This document shows, piece after piece, positions 12,596 through 23,734 of a DNA stretch of 64,000 bases. How positions within the stretch are numbered: the stretch's first letter is position 1; every line of letters starts with the position of its first letter. Origin of the DNA: Epiperipatus broadwayi (Eukaryota; Onychophora; Udeonychophora; Euonychophora; Peripatidae); contig JAQFVV010006220.1 in the NCBI GenBank assembly GCA_028023455.1, forward strand, positions 9,005,916 through 9,069,915, given 5' to 3'. The notes beneath the pieces were generated by a model, which did no database searches, was not told the origin of the DNA, and was given only the letters and a program-made list of their open reading frames with translations. The translations under genes and the position numbers were made by a program.

Positions 12596-14314
12596 AATTT
12601 TAGATCTTGAAAATAAACTTGGTTATCCTTTCAAATATACAATAGCCAGTGTGGTAAGTTTAGAATACCATGATGCAAAACATGAGGTAAAAGAAACTTA
12701 GCATATCATCAACAATGTGAATGCTATAAACAAAAAAACAACAACACTGCTTTGCTCTTTCTAAAAAGTGGGTCATGCAAATCCATATATTTTAAATTAC
12801 TAGTCATCTCTGCTTTGTGGCTGTAGTTTTAGGATTATGATATCATTATAAAGATATCAAAAGCATGCTCAGCTTACTATATTAAATATATAAGGATTCA
12901 ATTTTATTTCCCACTTTGTATAAAAATTTCATTTTGAACTTTTCTTATTTCTCTCTTCCAAAGTATTTAGCTTGAATTACAATTGCATAATAAAATCAAA
13001 AAGTAAACCAATATTTAAATATCTCACTATAGAATTAATGTTTTTCTAACAGCTTCTTGTAATGAAGCAATAAACAAAAATAGATTATTTACCAAACTAA
13101 TCAAAATCAGATGATGTTTTTACCTTTGTATTATTGTTTGACTAAGTAATATTAATTATATCAATAAATGTTAAGCTATATATAACTTGAAGCCATATTG
13201 AAGTGTATTCTAAATGGAATACTTACTAAACAAGAAAGGATATTGACAATAAATAGAATGTTTCAGTTTCATGAATAACACAAAATATGGAAGTAAGATC
13301 ATTTTAATTTCAAAATTTTAGGAGTAAAAGTAACAATTTATTATAAAAATAACCTAATAAAATTGAATGTAAAGATATATCTATACCTTCCACAAATAAT
13401 TAAAGCTCATCTGAACTATTGATAATTTCTCTCACAAGTTAATTAATAAACCAAATACTAAAATAGACACAAATTGAAAATAATTGTAGTTATCCTGAAT
13501 ATATAAAATCAGTAAAAAATAGTCTAAAATAATTTAACAAAAAATATTTTACTAATATCAAATAATAATCATCAAATTGTGAGTTCTTGGGAAATCATAT
13601 GACATTTTAGTACTGAATGTGAGAGGTTGAATTTCATTACAAGAAATTAACTCTCAAGTTTTTTAATTTATCATCACACTAAATCACACAGACTAGAAAC
13701 AAAAGAATGTTTAATTGTTCAGATGATTGGGTGATGGCACAGCATTAAAAATGATCATTTGAATTTTGATCCAGGAACCTTTTAGCTTTTAAGGCTGTCT
13801 GCTATTGCTTTAAACTAAACAAAACTAATATTGAGGCCATTCTAATCATAAATCATAATAATTAAATCTGACTTCTAGTAATTATAGAGTGGAAACAAAA
13901 ACTTGCAATATATTAATGAAGACGATGCAACATTTCTTGAAATCAATTTTCCATATCTTGTTTAATTGAATTGGTTTTGGATATGGAAAGAATGCTGAAA
14001 TTACTAACTACTTTTAATCATGTTTGTGGATTAAAAACAATTATTTCATAGAAAAGATGTGGTCTTAAAGAAGCAATTTATTTGACTGATATTATATGTA
14101 TTTTTCACGCAAGAACCTGAGACAAAAAACTTAAGACTGGTTTAATATTTGTTTAGATTATAAAAAAACTGGAATGTTTTTTGTAGTTAGATAGATAAAT
14201 CAATCACATCCCTAATAGACGTTCAATTATTGAACAATAAAGAAATATTTTGCTATTTTTAATTAAGGAATAAAGGAAGTGCAACTTCCTACTCTAATCT
14301 ATTATATATTAAAA
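12596..14314. other. AT-rich intergenic DNA, nothing recognised
   Basis: No gene. A short imperfect hairpin (TTTCCATATC ... GATATGGAAA, about 13947-13989) is the only local structure noted. Confidence 0.35.
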
Positions 14315-14380
14315 TGGATTAATCAGTGATTACCAGATGTTATTGTACTTAAATCTTTATTCCCAGATTAATTTTTTTTC
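14315..14380 (+). repeat. Dispersed repeat family C, fragment
   Basis: AATCAGTGATTACCAGATG followed by TTATTCCCAGATTAAT matches fragments at 15155-15300 and 15565-15660 and the longer copy at 31540-31960. A pyrimidine-rich simple run follows immediately (14371-14410). Confidence 0.5.
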
Positions 14381-14807
14381 TTTCTTTTTTTCGTTCTTTC
14401 TTTATTTATTCAAAGCTTTTATTGTAGCTTTTAGGTTATGACAAGTGTCAATCTGGAGAAGTCTGTGAAGCTTATTTATTTATTAATCCATATTAATTAT
14501 TATTTAAAAGATTTATAATTACAAATGTCTCCATATAGTAAATGCTTACGTTAATGAAGTAAGTTGAGTTAGATCTTTGCTAATACAAAGAAAAAAGGTT
14601 AAAAAAAAAAAACTTTTCTAAACTAATTTTTATACATATTTGATTTTTTTTTTAAATATATGCTAATTTTAATTTTGTTTTGAAAAGACTAATTTAAAAT
14701 ATTAGTTTGTATAAAATTTTTTATAATTTTAATATTTTTATTAAAATACCATATAAGAAATTCTCTGTATATAAGTTTTTGAAAAATACATTTACTTGAT
14801 TATGTAA

Positions 14808-15090
14808 TATATAGGGGTTCGAACTCAGACTTTTGCACAATTCTCAACCATCCATGCTATCTCATATCACTGATACATTTGATCACACACATGTTGAAAA
14901 GATAAATAATCACCAATATATGTATTTCGTACTAAACCAGCACTCGTCAGTTGGTCCAGATTATCATCTTCACACATATACACAATCAAAGCTCAGCTTA
15001 TATTGAGATAGCCAATCTTAATACTTTAATGAACAGGCTTCAAGCCCCTTCACCCCACAACTCTTCAGCCATCCATTTCATGGAACGCAT
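14808..15090 (+). repeat. Dispersed repeat family A, copy 3 (3' truncated)
   Basis: Begins TAGGGGTTCGAACTCAGAC, follows the family through AAAGATAAATAATCACCAAT, CTAAACCAGCACTCGTCAG and AATGAACAGGCTTCAAG, and stops at CCATTTCATGGAAC without the last 80-100 bp seen in copies 1 and 2. The terminal minus-strand reading GAGTTCGAACCCC is again B-box-like. Confidence 0.75.
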
Positions 15091-15154
15091 TTTATCCATC
15101 ACCAGTCATTAAAAATAAACCAAGAGCAGTCTCTATTTTAGTGTCATTTATAAA

Positions 15155-15300
15155 AAGTTCAAGTAATCAATGATTATCAGATGGTAATGCATTTAAATTC
15201 TTATCCACAGATCAGTTTCTGGGCTTTGTCTTTAGCGGTAAAGTTTGGGATTCAAAGTTGGAAATAATGCAGTTATGCATCTAGCAGCCATCTTTAATTC
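15155..15300 (+). repeat. Dispersed repeat family C, fragment
   Basis: AATCAATGATTATCAGATGG, then CCACAGATCAGTTTCTGGGC, then TTTAGCGGTAAAG. It aligns with 31560-31670, where the same order reads TAATCAATG, GCCAGACTAATTTCTGG, CATCAGTGAGG. No coding capacity. Confidence 0.5.
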
Positions 15301-15564
15301 CATTTTACTATTTAAACTAAAAATCTGAAATTTAAAATTCATTAAGGTTTTAAATTCAAGACAATCTTTTTAAAATGTCATAAATTTGATTCTAGATCAA
15401 TAATTATATATATTTTAATGTACTCCGTTGTTTATTATTAATTGTAAGTATCTTTTTCCATCTGGCTTGAATTGCTAATAATAGCAACAAATTACCTCCT
15501 CCAGATTATAAATACATAATAAAATAAAAACAACTTTTTTATTCTAGTGCTATCTATAGAAATA

Positions 15565-15660
15565 TTGAATAATCAGTGATTACCAAAGTTTAATGCGTTT
15601 AAATTCCATCTCCAGATTAGTTTCTGGTTTTTGCCTTTATCAGTGATGATTGTTTTATTA
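15565..15660 (+). repeat. Dispersed repeat family C, fragment
   Basis: AATCAGTGATTACCAAAG, then CTCCAGATTAGTTTCTGG, then TGCCTTTATCAGTGATG, co-linear with the other family C copies. Three family C pieces lie within about 1.4 kb in the same orientation, around repeat A copy 3. Confidence 0.5.
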
Positions 15661-16054
15661 TATATATTTGTGTGAGCTAAAAGTGTTAGGGATTTATTGT
15701 TATTATTAAAGTAATACAAGGAAATGAATCTGGCAATTGCTGATGTACGAGTAATGCTTTCTTTACTGTTTTTATTTTGGCAGTTGTTGAGTAGGTATTT
15801 GTCCTCTACTAAACATCACATGATCATCATTTCCTCTTCTTACACAAGCTATTAAAAGCAATGGTTAACTCTCCATATAATAATCGATGGATGCATCTGT
15901 TGATTACTATGACCTGTACTGGGTGGCTCTACTGTATGGAGACTTTGTTTGTTCTCTAGTGAGATTTTTAAAATTTGTTTTATCTTTTACCTACCTTTAT
16001 AAAAATAAATATTTATTTATTGAATTTTACTTCACTTTATTAAATATTAATCTT

Positions 16055-16067
16055 AAATAATGGCAAT
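16055..16067. repeat. Target-site duplication, 3' side of LINE
   Basis: AAATAATGGCAAT here is identical to 19365-19377. The two copies exactly bracket the RTE-type LINE, as expected of a target-site duplication from target-primed reverse transcription. Without the insertion the site would have carried one copy. Confidence 0.85.
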
Positions 16068-16078
16068 CAAGATCATCA

Positions 16079-16828
16079 TCAACCATTATCAATCCACTGC
16101 AGGATGAAGGTCTCTCCAAGTTTAATCCATCTTCTCCGATCTTTAGCTTCTCTTTTCCACAACACCCCTGCACATTTTCTTATTTCATCCATCCATCTCA
16201 CATATGGTCTCTTTCTGGGTTTGTTACAATCTCTTGGAATCCAGTTTAAAATTTCAATTGTCCATCTATTATCATCTCTTCTAGCAATATGTCCAGCCCA
16301 ACTCCATTTCAATCTTTTAATTTTTAAAATAAGGTCAGTAACACCTGTTTGTTGTCTCACCCATACATTGCATTTTCGATTTCTTCTTGTTACTCCCAAC
16401 ATACATCTCTCCATACTCCTTTGAGTGGTCTGAAGTCTCTGTATTGCTCTTCTATTAAGTGTCCAAGTCTCGGATCCATAAGTAAGAACTGGTAAAACAC
16501 ATTTGTTAAAAACCATTCTTTTCAAACACATAGGCATATTTCCTTTTAGTATCAAGTTATTTCTACCAAAAGCACTCCAACCAAGTTTAATTCTATGATT
16601 AATTTCCTCCATTATGTTTCCATCTGTATTAATAATCTGACCAAGGTATTGGTAACTGTTAACTTCTTCTAATTCTTCATAATCAATCTTTATTTTCATA
16701 TTTTGAGCAAATCGATTAAACATTACTTTAGTCTTTTTAACATTTATCTTTAGTCCTACTTTTCTACTTTCATCTGCTAACTCCTGCAACATTTCCTGCA
16801 ACTCTGAAGCATTATTTGCAAAAAACAA
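16079..16828 (-). pseudogene. LINE reverse transcriptase thumb and C-terminal region (frame segment 3)
   Basis: 249 codons continuing the polymerase. Residues 3-29 carry on directly after FADD, ending in GLKIN (25-29). YQYLGQ (59-64) is the usual motif after the palm, and TYGSETW (116-122), WAGHIAR (177-183) and LNWIPR (194-199) are the conserved C-terminal signature of RTE-like elements. A basic tail follows (RPYVRWMDEIRKCAG, 207-221). The stop lies 11 bp from the element's 3' end, so nearly the whole 3' UTR is the TGATG tail. Its Met is created by the shifted frame and is not a natural start. Open frames on the opposite strand here are antisense shadows. Confidence 0.9.
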
Positions 16829-18482
16829 CTACATCATCTGCAAAATCTAAATGACTTAAATACTCTCCATTTACTTTCATTCCTTTAGTTTCCCATTTTA
16901 ATCCACAAAATACTTCTTGCAGCACTGCTGTAAAAAGTTTTGGAGATATGGAGTCACCTTGTCTTACACCTTTCTCAATGTTTATTTTTCCAGTATCATT
17001 ATGTAATCTAATTGTTGCTGTTGCATTTTTGTAAATATTCTTTAAAATATGACAATATCCTGGATCTATACCTTGATGATCCAATGCTTTAATCACTGAA
17101 GAAATGTGTATAGAATCGAATGCCTTTTCATAATCTACAAATCCAAAACATAATGACAACTCATATTCATTTGTCATTTCTATGACTTCTCTCAATACCT
17201 GGATATGATCTATTGTACTAAAACCACTTTTAAATCCAGCTTGTTCTCTTAGTTGGTGGAAATCCAAAGTTCTCTGTAGACGAGTTGTAATTATCTTGGT
17301 AAAAATTTTATATAAAACTGATAAAAGGCTGATAGGTCTGTAATTTCTAACATCTTCTTTATCAGCTTTTTTAAATATTAATATTATTACTGCATTCTTC
17401 CAATCTTCTGGTGCATCTTTATCATTTAGACATTTGGTATATAACTTTGCTAAAATTGTTTCTATTTCTTCACCTGCTTCTTTTAATATATCAATTATAA
17501 TTCCATCATTTCCTGGAGCCTTTCCTTTCTTCATACATTTAATTGCATGTCTCACTTCTTCATTTAAAATTCTGGGCAATTTGAAAGATGTAATAGATAT
17601 AGGAGGTACTTGTTCTTTATTACTATATAATTCTTGATAAAAATCTTCTACCAATTTCATGATGTCATCTCTCTTTTTAGTAATAATTCCATCTTTTTTT
17701 ATTATTGCACATATAAATTTCCTACCAATACCAAAATGTTGTTTAACATTCTTGAGACTTTTATTTTCTTCTACAGCTTTCCTTGCTATTTCACAGTTAT
17801 ACTTTCTTATATCATTTTCAACTCTTTTCCTTACCATTTTACAAAATTCGAGATATTCAATTCTTTTTAATACATCATTTTTGTATATCTTCATATTCCT
17901 TCTTTTCATCATAAATTCTCTAGTCTCAGTAAAAATTTTATTAGTCAATTGCTGCTTTTTTCTACCAGCTATCTTTGTTGCAGTTTTTAAAAGTGTATCA
18001 GTTATTTTCATATTAATTTCATTCAAATCTGAATCATGTTCAAAATCTCCTATCACTTGAAACCTATTTGTAAGTTCTAATTTAAATTCATTAGAATATT
18101 TCTGAAGTTTAGGAATATCAACTGTAAATACTGTTTTTCTTAATAATTTTTGTCTCTCTAGTTTTACATTAACACGTAACTTACACCTTACTAATCGATG
18201 ATCACTTCCTGTGCTAAATCTATTAAGAACATTACAATCTTGAAATATGTATTTCCTGTTAGTCAAAATATAATCCAATTCTGCTGTACCTTTATTTGGA
18301 TGCTTCCATGACCATTTCCTTTTAACATTTTTCTCAAAAAATGAATTCATAATATAAAATTTTTCTTTTTCTGCAAACTCCACAAGTCTATGTCCTCTCT
18401 CATTTCTATTACCATAACCAAAATTACCTACAGCAATTTTATCTTTCATTTGTCTACCAATTCTAGCATTAAAGTCTCCCAT
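16812..18482 (-). pseudogene. LINE endonuclease C-terminus and reverse transcriptase core (frame segment 2)
   Basis: 556 codons read from an internal Met that is a codon within the endonuclease, not a true start. Domains in order: endonuclease GDFNARIG (2-9, catalytic Asp/Asn) and SDHRLV (93-98, catalytic Asp-His); a basic linker; then reverse transcriptase with KAPGNDGI (321-328), NYRPISLL (380-387), QAGF (414-417), DYEKAFD (450-456, first catalytic Asp), RQGDSISPKLF (507-517) and FADD (547-550, the catalytic Asp pair). All catalytic residues are present. It ends at TAA six residues after FADD because of a one-base insertion in a homopolymer (16820-16825); the next segment overlaps it by 17 bp. 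Confidence 0.9.
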
Positions 18483-18510
18483 AACAATTTTAAAATGTTG
18501 TTTACTCTGA

Positions 18511-19017
18511 TCAAAAGCCTTTTATACATTCCATATAAAAATCTTCTACTACTCCATCACTATGAGAACTTGTTGGGGCATAAACCTGAATTATCTGCAT
18601 TTGGTATCTGCTATTAAGTTGTATAACTAATCTTGCCACTCTGTCCGATACACCATCAATCTCCACAATATTGTTCTTCCACTTTTTATTTATAATGAAT
18701 CCTACTCCACTTGTATTTTCAATATGTGTGCCTTTATAATAGAGTATATGTCCACTTTTTAAATCAATTGTTTCTTCTCCTTTTCTTCTAACTTCACAAA
18801 GTCCAATAATGTCCCATTTAATATAAGACAATTCTTCTTCTAATTCTTGCAATCTTCCTTCACTTGAAAGTGATCTGCAGTTGTAAGTACCTAAATAAAA
18901 AGTCATCATCAAATGGCAGCCTGGGTCCACAATCAGGGGATTCTTAGCACCCTCCACCTTCGGCCACCAACCGCTGCCTTGGTTGGTGACTTTACAGCTC
19001 CTGGGAATAAGGGCCAT
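18511..19017 (-). pseudogene. LINE endonuclease domain, N-terminal part (frame segment 1)
   Basis: 168 codons from the first ATG of the element. The product would be the N-terminal half of an apurinic/apyrimidinic-type endonuclease (EEP fold) that nicks target DNA to prime reverse transcription. Visible motifs are TYNCRSL at residues 44-50 (Asn46 in the metal-binding motif), CEVRRKGE at 74-81 (catalytic Glu75), GVGF at 104-107 and QVYAPTS at 144-150 (catalytic Tyr146). A coiled, Glu-rich stretch at 52-64 follows the first motif. The frame ends at a TGA after residue 168, where one extra base throws it off. The next segment resumes the same domain 28 bp downstream. The start is the first Met ahead of the endonuclease motifs; 5' UTR sequence precedes it. 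Confidence 0.85.
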
Positions 19018-19364
19018 GCTTTATTTTTGTCTGTCATAATTGTATATATGTATTGGAAAAATATTTATCATTTACATAAACATTCATTCTACCTTATCAG
19101 GCACTGAGAAGAAAGACCATGGTGTTTCTTGATCTTAAACTAAGAGGTAAAAAGCCAATAAACTCACCACGCTGGCTAATGCGTGTTGGTGAGCAGCCCA
19201 TCCATGTTCGTATACTATATGAATAATCACATATTAATAATAGCTGCAACTACAAGAACGTATGGAGTGGACATTAGGAAATTTGCCCTGCTCGGTTCCT
19301 TTAAGGCCTCCAAGAGGAATCAAAAGGTCTCCTTTCAGTTAATAGCAAACTCCTTTCTGCAGCC
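19018..19364 (-). promoter_or_regulatory. 5' UTR / presumed internal promoter of the RTE-type LINE
   Basis: 347 bp upstream of the first ATG, less AT-rich than the surroundings. The same order of landmarks is in the old copy at 25350-25640: GCTGCAGAAAGGAGTTTG-like start, AACTGAAAGGAGA, TGATTATTCATATAGTA and AAGATCAAGAAA(C/T)ACCATGG. Conservation of this non-coding segment between a young and an old copy suggests it is a genuine part of the element. LINE 5' UTRs usually carry an internal promoter, but no specific promoter motif was identified here. Confidence 0.6.
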
Positions 19365-19377
19365 AAATAATGGCAAT
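19365..19377. repeat. Target-site duplication, 5' side of LINE
   Basis: AAATAATGGCAAT, identical to 16055-16067. It fixes the 5' boundary of the element at 19364 (minus-strand start GGCTGCAGAAAGG). Confidence 0.85.
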
Positions 19378-20746
19378 AACTATTAATTACTTTTTTCGTT
19401 TGCAAGACAATCTGTTTGTTAGACACTTTTATATCCGCTTTTATTTTTATTATTTATATTGCTTTTTCCTGATAATGTTTTGAAACATTTAGTATTTAAT
19501 TTTTTTTACAAACACTTTTACAAATTTCAGTTATTATTTTCTTTAAAAAAATTCTAAGTCATGAATTAAATAGAGCAATTGAACAAATTAAGAAAAGGAA
19601 ATATAATTTATATACAGGTCAATTACAGGTATTTAGTGAAATGCTTTTTTTTATTTTATTTTAAAATGTTGTCCATATTAATTTATTGTATACTGTACTT
19701 CGATTATTACTTTTTTTTAAATGGGTGTATTATTGAAGACTAAATAAATTATGTTTATGTTACAATTAATAAAGTCTAATAGTCAAGAAAATTTAAAGAG
19801 TTTCTTTTTAATTTTGCCTAGATTAAAAGAATTGTCAGAATATCAGTTGCCAAATTATTGATATTGCACCTCTAATCATCATTCGACTAAGTGAAAAGGT
19901 TACATAGTCATGCATTTAACTAAAATATAAACAGTTTCTTCTTACATTAATTTACTAACTTTTGCTATCTAAATAAAACAAAAGCTTATCTGATATCGAT
20001 CAAAAAGTATCAACAATATTACCAGATTTAACATGGTAACTACATAATTCATAATACTCTGCATGTGACAAACAACATTTCCTGTTTGTGTAGTGGCTTA
20101 AAAGTATGTGAGAATGCTGGAAGATCAATACCAAGTAGATTATAAAACTTGAATACTGCAAAATCACTTTAGTGTCTCAAAATCAACTGCTTTTATCTTA
20201 TTATGATTTAATAATAAAAATACCAGACTACATTTAATCCATTTACAACAAAGTAATTATGATTTTGAATGAAAATTTGTTAGAAGTTATAATTAAAAAA
20301 AATATAAGCAAATTAAAATAATGCAATGAAGAATAACATATTTGTACGATTTGCTTCATTTTAGCATGATATCATAACTATTCATCACTTATTTTTAAAC
20401 TCATTTTTTCTTTTGATTGTGTTAGCTTTACTCTTATGTTTATTGTTATTCCATACCAACAGTCTCTTATCCTTATTATTCTTTAATGCACAGCAAAATC
20501 TTGTTTCTCAATATATAATTTTTTTTCATTTTATAAATGACAATAGATAAAATTTTGATAGACTTTTCATAGTCCCCCATTATACATATTTACATTTATA
20601 ATAAATTTATACTTTTAATTCCAGGAACATTGTATATTTAGTAGTAACCAGATTTTTTACAACACTTCAGTTAGAATAATTTTTCTTTTAATTTCTTCAA
20701 ATATCTCAAATACATATTTATTAAAATATTATATATATATAATGGA
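19378..20746. other. AT-rich intergenic DNA, nothing recognised
   Basis: No gene or repeat copy that I can support; A/T-rich with T-runs near 19500 and 19710. Confidence 0.4.
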
Positions 20747-21043
20747 ATTGTAACAGTTGTTGGGAAATCACTCCTCTATACATGCACTGTACAGATTTAA
20801 ACATTTCAAGAATACTCTCATTTCTAAACACAAGATATAGTCTTTTAAAAAGATAGGGTAAATCAACCCTAGTGTATATGTATAGGCAAATCTTAAGCAT
20901 TTAGAAATGAGAACTTGAAACAAGGATTCATCCTATCATTTCAAAGGACTTTATTTTGTGTTTAGAAAGTAGAATATTTTTGAAGTATTTAAATCTATGC
21001 AGTACATGTATAGAGGAGTGATTTCCTAATGTTTCTTACAAAT
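20747..21043. mobile_element. Fold-back (MITE-like) element 3
   Basis: Long inverted arms: AAATCACTCCTCTATACATG near 20765 pairs with CATGTATAGAGGAGTGATTT near 21005-21024. Further pairing includes TTTCTAAACACAA near 20821 with TTGTGTTTAGAAA near 20955. Arms are about 90-100 bp with scattered mismatches, and the outer ends are TTGTAA at 20748 and TTACAAAT at 21036. The roughly 100-bp centre is unique in the window. No coding capacity, so a non-autonomous DNA-transposon-like element is likely. Confidence 0.65.
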
Positions 21044-22800
21044 TAAAAACATAGCACTATATATATAAAAACTCATAATAGGATTGTGTAAAAAAACTCA
21101 GTAAATAACTAAGGAAAAGAGTGTAAGGTAGAAAAGAATATAGAAAGATTGGAAAAAATTGGAAAAATTATAAATATGATTTTAACTATAAGAGAATAAA
21201 TTAATATTGAATAAAGAAGCATGATATTTAGAACAACATTGTTATTGTAGCAAAAAAGAAAGAAAATAATAGATTGTTATTAGAAAATATAAATATCTCT
21301 TAAAATGTAAAGAATTTATACTTGATTTTTGTAAGAAAATTTTTTTACTTTTTTGGATGCAAATAGATTTTAAAATGGGTGTATAAAGAACATTTCCTAG
21401 GAAGTCATGTAATGTTTGAGCACCAAAATAACAGATTCGGTGTGATAGTTCTATAAAATTAATCAAATGGAAATATTTTTTTACTTCCATTGAAATTAAT
21501 TCAAGAACCTAAGTCTATCAATATCATTAAACTATTCTGAAAAATACTAATAAATATAATTGAACAATTTAATGATTGTTAGTTCTTGTAGAAGATTAAC
21601 CCCAGAAGTGATTAAACTAGATCTATATTCCATGGACTTTAAATTTTAGAACAGCCATTCTACCACCACACTAAATATGCACAGTGAAAACATTAATAGA
21701 AAAAAATTTAACTATTAGAAATATGAAAGTTTGTTTTATGTTATGAAAGTGTCCTAATAAACATAATTTCAAAATTAAAGATTTTAAGATGTATATATAT
21801 TGGATCAAGAAAGGATAAAGAATAGATATAAATAAATATAAAATAAGTTAAAATATTATTTGTAATATATGTTTAATTGGATAGTGTGTGAAATTCAATG
21901 CCAGGTAAAAACATTTCTTGATAGTAAGATTAATTTGTTAAATATGATTTAAGTAAAAAATTGAGTATCATTTTTATTTTTAATGTTTGTATTAATTTAT
22001 TTTGCTATGGATTGATGAGTCACATCAGTAAATAATTCTGATACTAAATTATAATTTATTAAGTATAATCCCATTTGAGTATTAATAAAATCGAATCACA
22101 TATGCCCAGTAAAAATTGTTAAATGTGTATGGCCAAAATTAGGTATAATGATTGAGTTTTATATGATCTGTTTTTTTATAATTATTTTTGAATACTCAGT
22201 ATAATAGCATATTTATATCAATAATGCTAACTGTATTTTAACTAAATATAAATAGTTCCTATATTATATTTTATAAAAAGCTTGAGAAACTAAAACTGAC
22301 ACATTATGACAAAGAATTATTTTATGTATGTAAATTTTGTTAAATTTTATTTATAAAATGATTTATTTTTTTGACACATAAACTAATAATTGTTAGATAA
22401 TTCCATGGTATATAATGTTTCTATAGACATCATCTACAAAGTAATTTGTGATGTGGTGGAATGTATAACATTATCAATTTATTTATACTGAGATCTACAG
22501 AAGATATTTTAAAACAGTGTATGTATAAATATTTATTTATATAAAATTATTTACTTATTTTATTCAATGATAAATAAATCAAAACAAATTTTTAATGAAT
22601 TATTCTTTATTTCTATTTTGACAAATAATTTTTTTTCTAGATGTAAATTTTGAGAGTCATATATTATATATTTAAAGATTTATTAACTTTACAAATTTAT
22701 TTAAAATACTTCCAGAATGGAATCAGTAAGTCATTTTGTAATTTGGTTTACATCAACAATAATATTATTCATAGATTTCCAAGAGTTTGAGTCATCTACT
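21044..22800. other. AT-rich intergenic DNA, nothing recognised
   Basis: The minus-strand open frame 21242-21490 is a chance opening with no domain. No repeat copy recognised. Confidence 0.35.
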
Positions 22801-22935
22801 GTATGCCTGAGTAATCAATGATAACAGATAATGTAGTTTTACAAAATCCCAATCTCTAGAGCTTGAATAATATAATAAAGTAAAGATGGCTTTTGGATGC
22901 ATAAGAGCATTAATTCCAGCATTGGATTTTAGTTT
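22801..22935 (+). repeat. Possible family C relative, degraded
   Basis: AGTAATCAATGATAACAGAT ... CCAATCTCTAGAGCTTG ... AGATGGCTTTTGGATGCAT resembles the start and spacing of family C (15155-15300, 31555-31740). The match is patchy. Confidence 0.3.
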
Positions 22936-23734
22936 TCATTAATGAATGTAGAAGTCAAAAACTGGTTGGTCTGAATATTAAGGATTTTATAGCATTATAC
23001 TATCTGTTGTCCATTGATTATACAATCTTACAATAAATTGTTCTATAGGATGAAGATAGAAAATAGACGTGCAAACCTTATGTATTATCTCCCAGGCCTC
23101 TGTGAATAATTTTTGCTATACCTTATTATAAAATAAATGATAGTATGTTTGTTTTATTTTATTTTACTTTTTACAAAATAATCTTTTATTATAAAATATG
23201 TGCATTTTAATGGTTATAAGATTAATTGCACCCTAGAGGCTAGGTGATATTCAAACACCTAATTAGTAGGCTGCACAACTAATTCTTTTAAATGATTAGA
23301 TATTTAATATATCAAGATATTCAAGCATTCATCTAATCAAACTGAGATTTGTTTTTACTTCTTGAGCTTACTAATCTTTATTAATATAAGGAGCATATGA
23401 ATTCATGATATAATTCTACTACTGAAATGCTAATAACATGCATTATGTTATGACAGTATAAACTGTAATAAATTATGATAGATTGATGTTCAGGTATTAT
23501 TATTTGTAATTATAATCTTAAAAAAAAATATTGGCATTACTAAACTAATTTCTATAAAAACTCATCAATTATTGTTAACATTTTAAAGTCATGCATAATT
23601 TTTCACGTTATCTGATATCAAATTTAAAACAAAAAGGTTTTAAAAATTAATCCAACTTTTATCTGATATCTATGTTTGAAGTAGATTCATAGAATAAACA
23701 AGACATTAATAAAGGCAAAATTTATCTAATGCAA
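22936..23734. other. AT-rich intergenic DNA, nothing recognised
   Basis: No gene. A short hairpin TAGGTG ... CACCTA near 23244-23263 is the only structure seen. Confidence 0.35.

Larger units (their letters stand above)
16068..19364 (-). mobile_element. Near-intact RTE-type non-LTR retrotransposon
   Basis: A 3,297-bp insertion on the minus strand: about 347 bp of 5' UTR (19018-19364), one endonuclease-reverse transcriptase frame (19017 to 16079) and an 11-bp 3' tail, TTGATGATGATCTTG-like across the stop. The very short 3' UTR with TGATG repeats in place of poly-A is an RTE-clade hallmark. A perfect 13-bp target-site duplication flanks it. The frame would be about 978 codons but for two one-base insertions (near 18518-18523 and in the run at 16820-16825). 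The lack of other damage and the perfect duplication indicate recent insertion. Decayed relatives lie at 8356-9129, 23735-24570, 25350-28562, 29489-29830 and 59185-60230. Confidence 0.9.

Noticed and set aside
16104-16424. 106-residue plus-strand open frame, and similar plus-strand frames at 17434-18060, 18390-18617, 18913-19107 and 19183-19386
   Set aside because: Antisense to the LINE endonuclease-RT frame or its 5' UTR; leucine/serine-rich, no domain, and the minus-strand frame carries all the motifs.
16055-19377. Retrovirus or LTR element
   Set aside because: No LTRs, gag, protease or integrase; AP-type endonuclease upstream of RT, short TSD and TGATG tail fit a non-LTR element.
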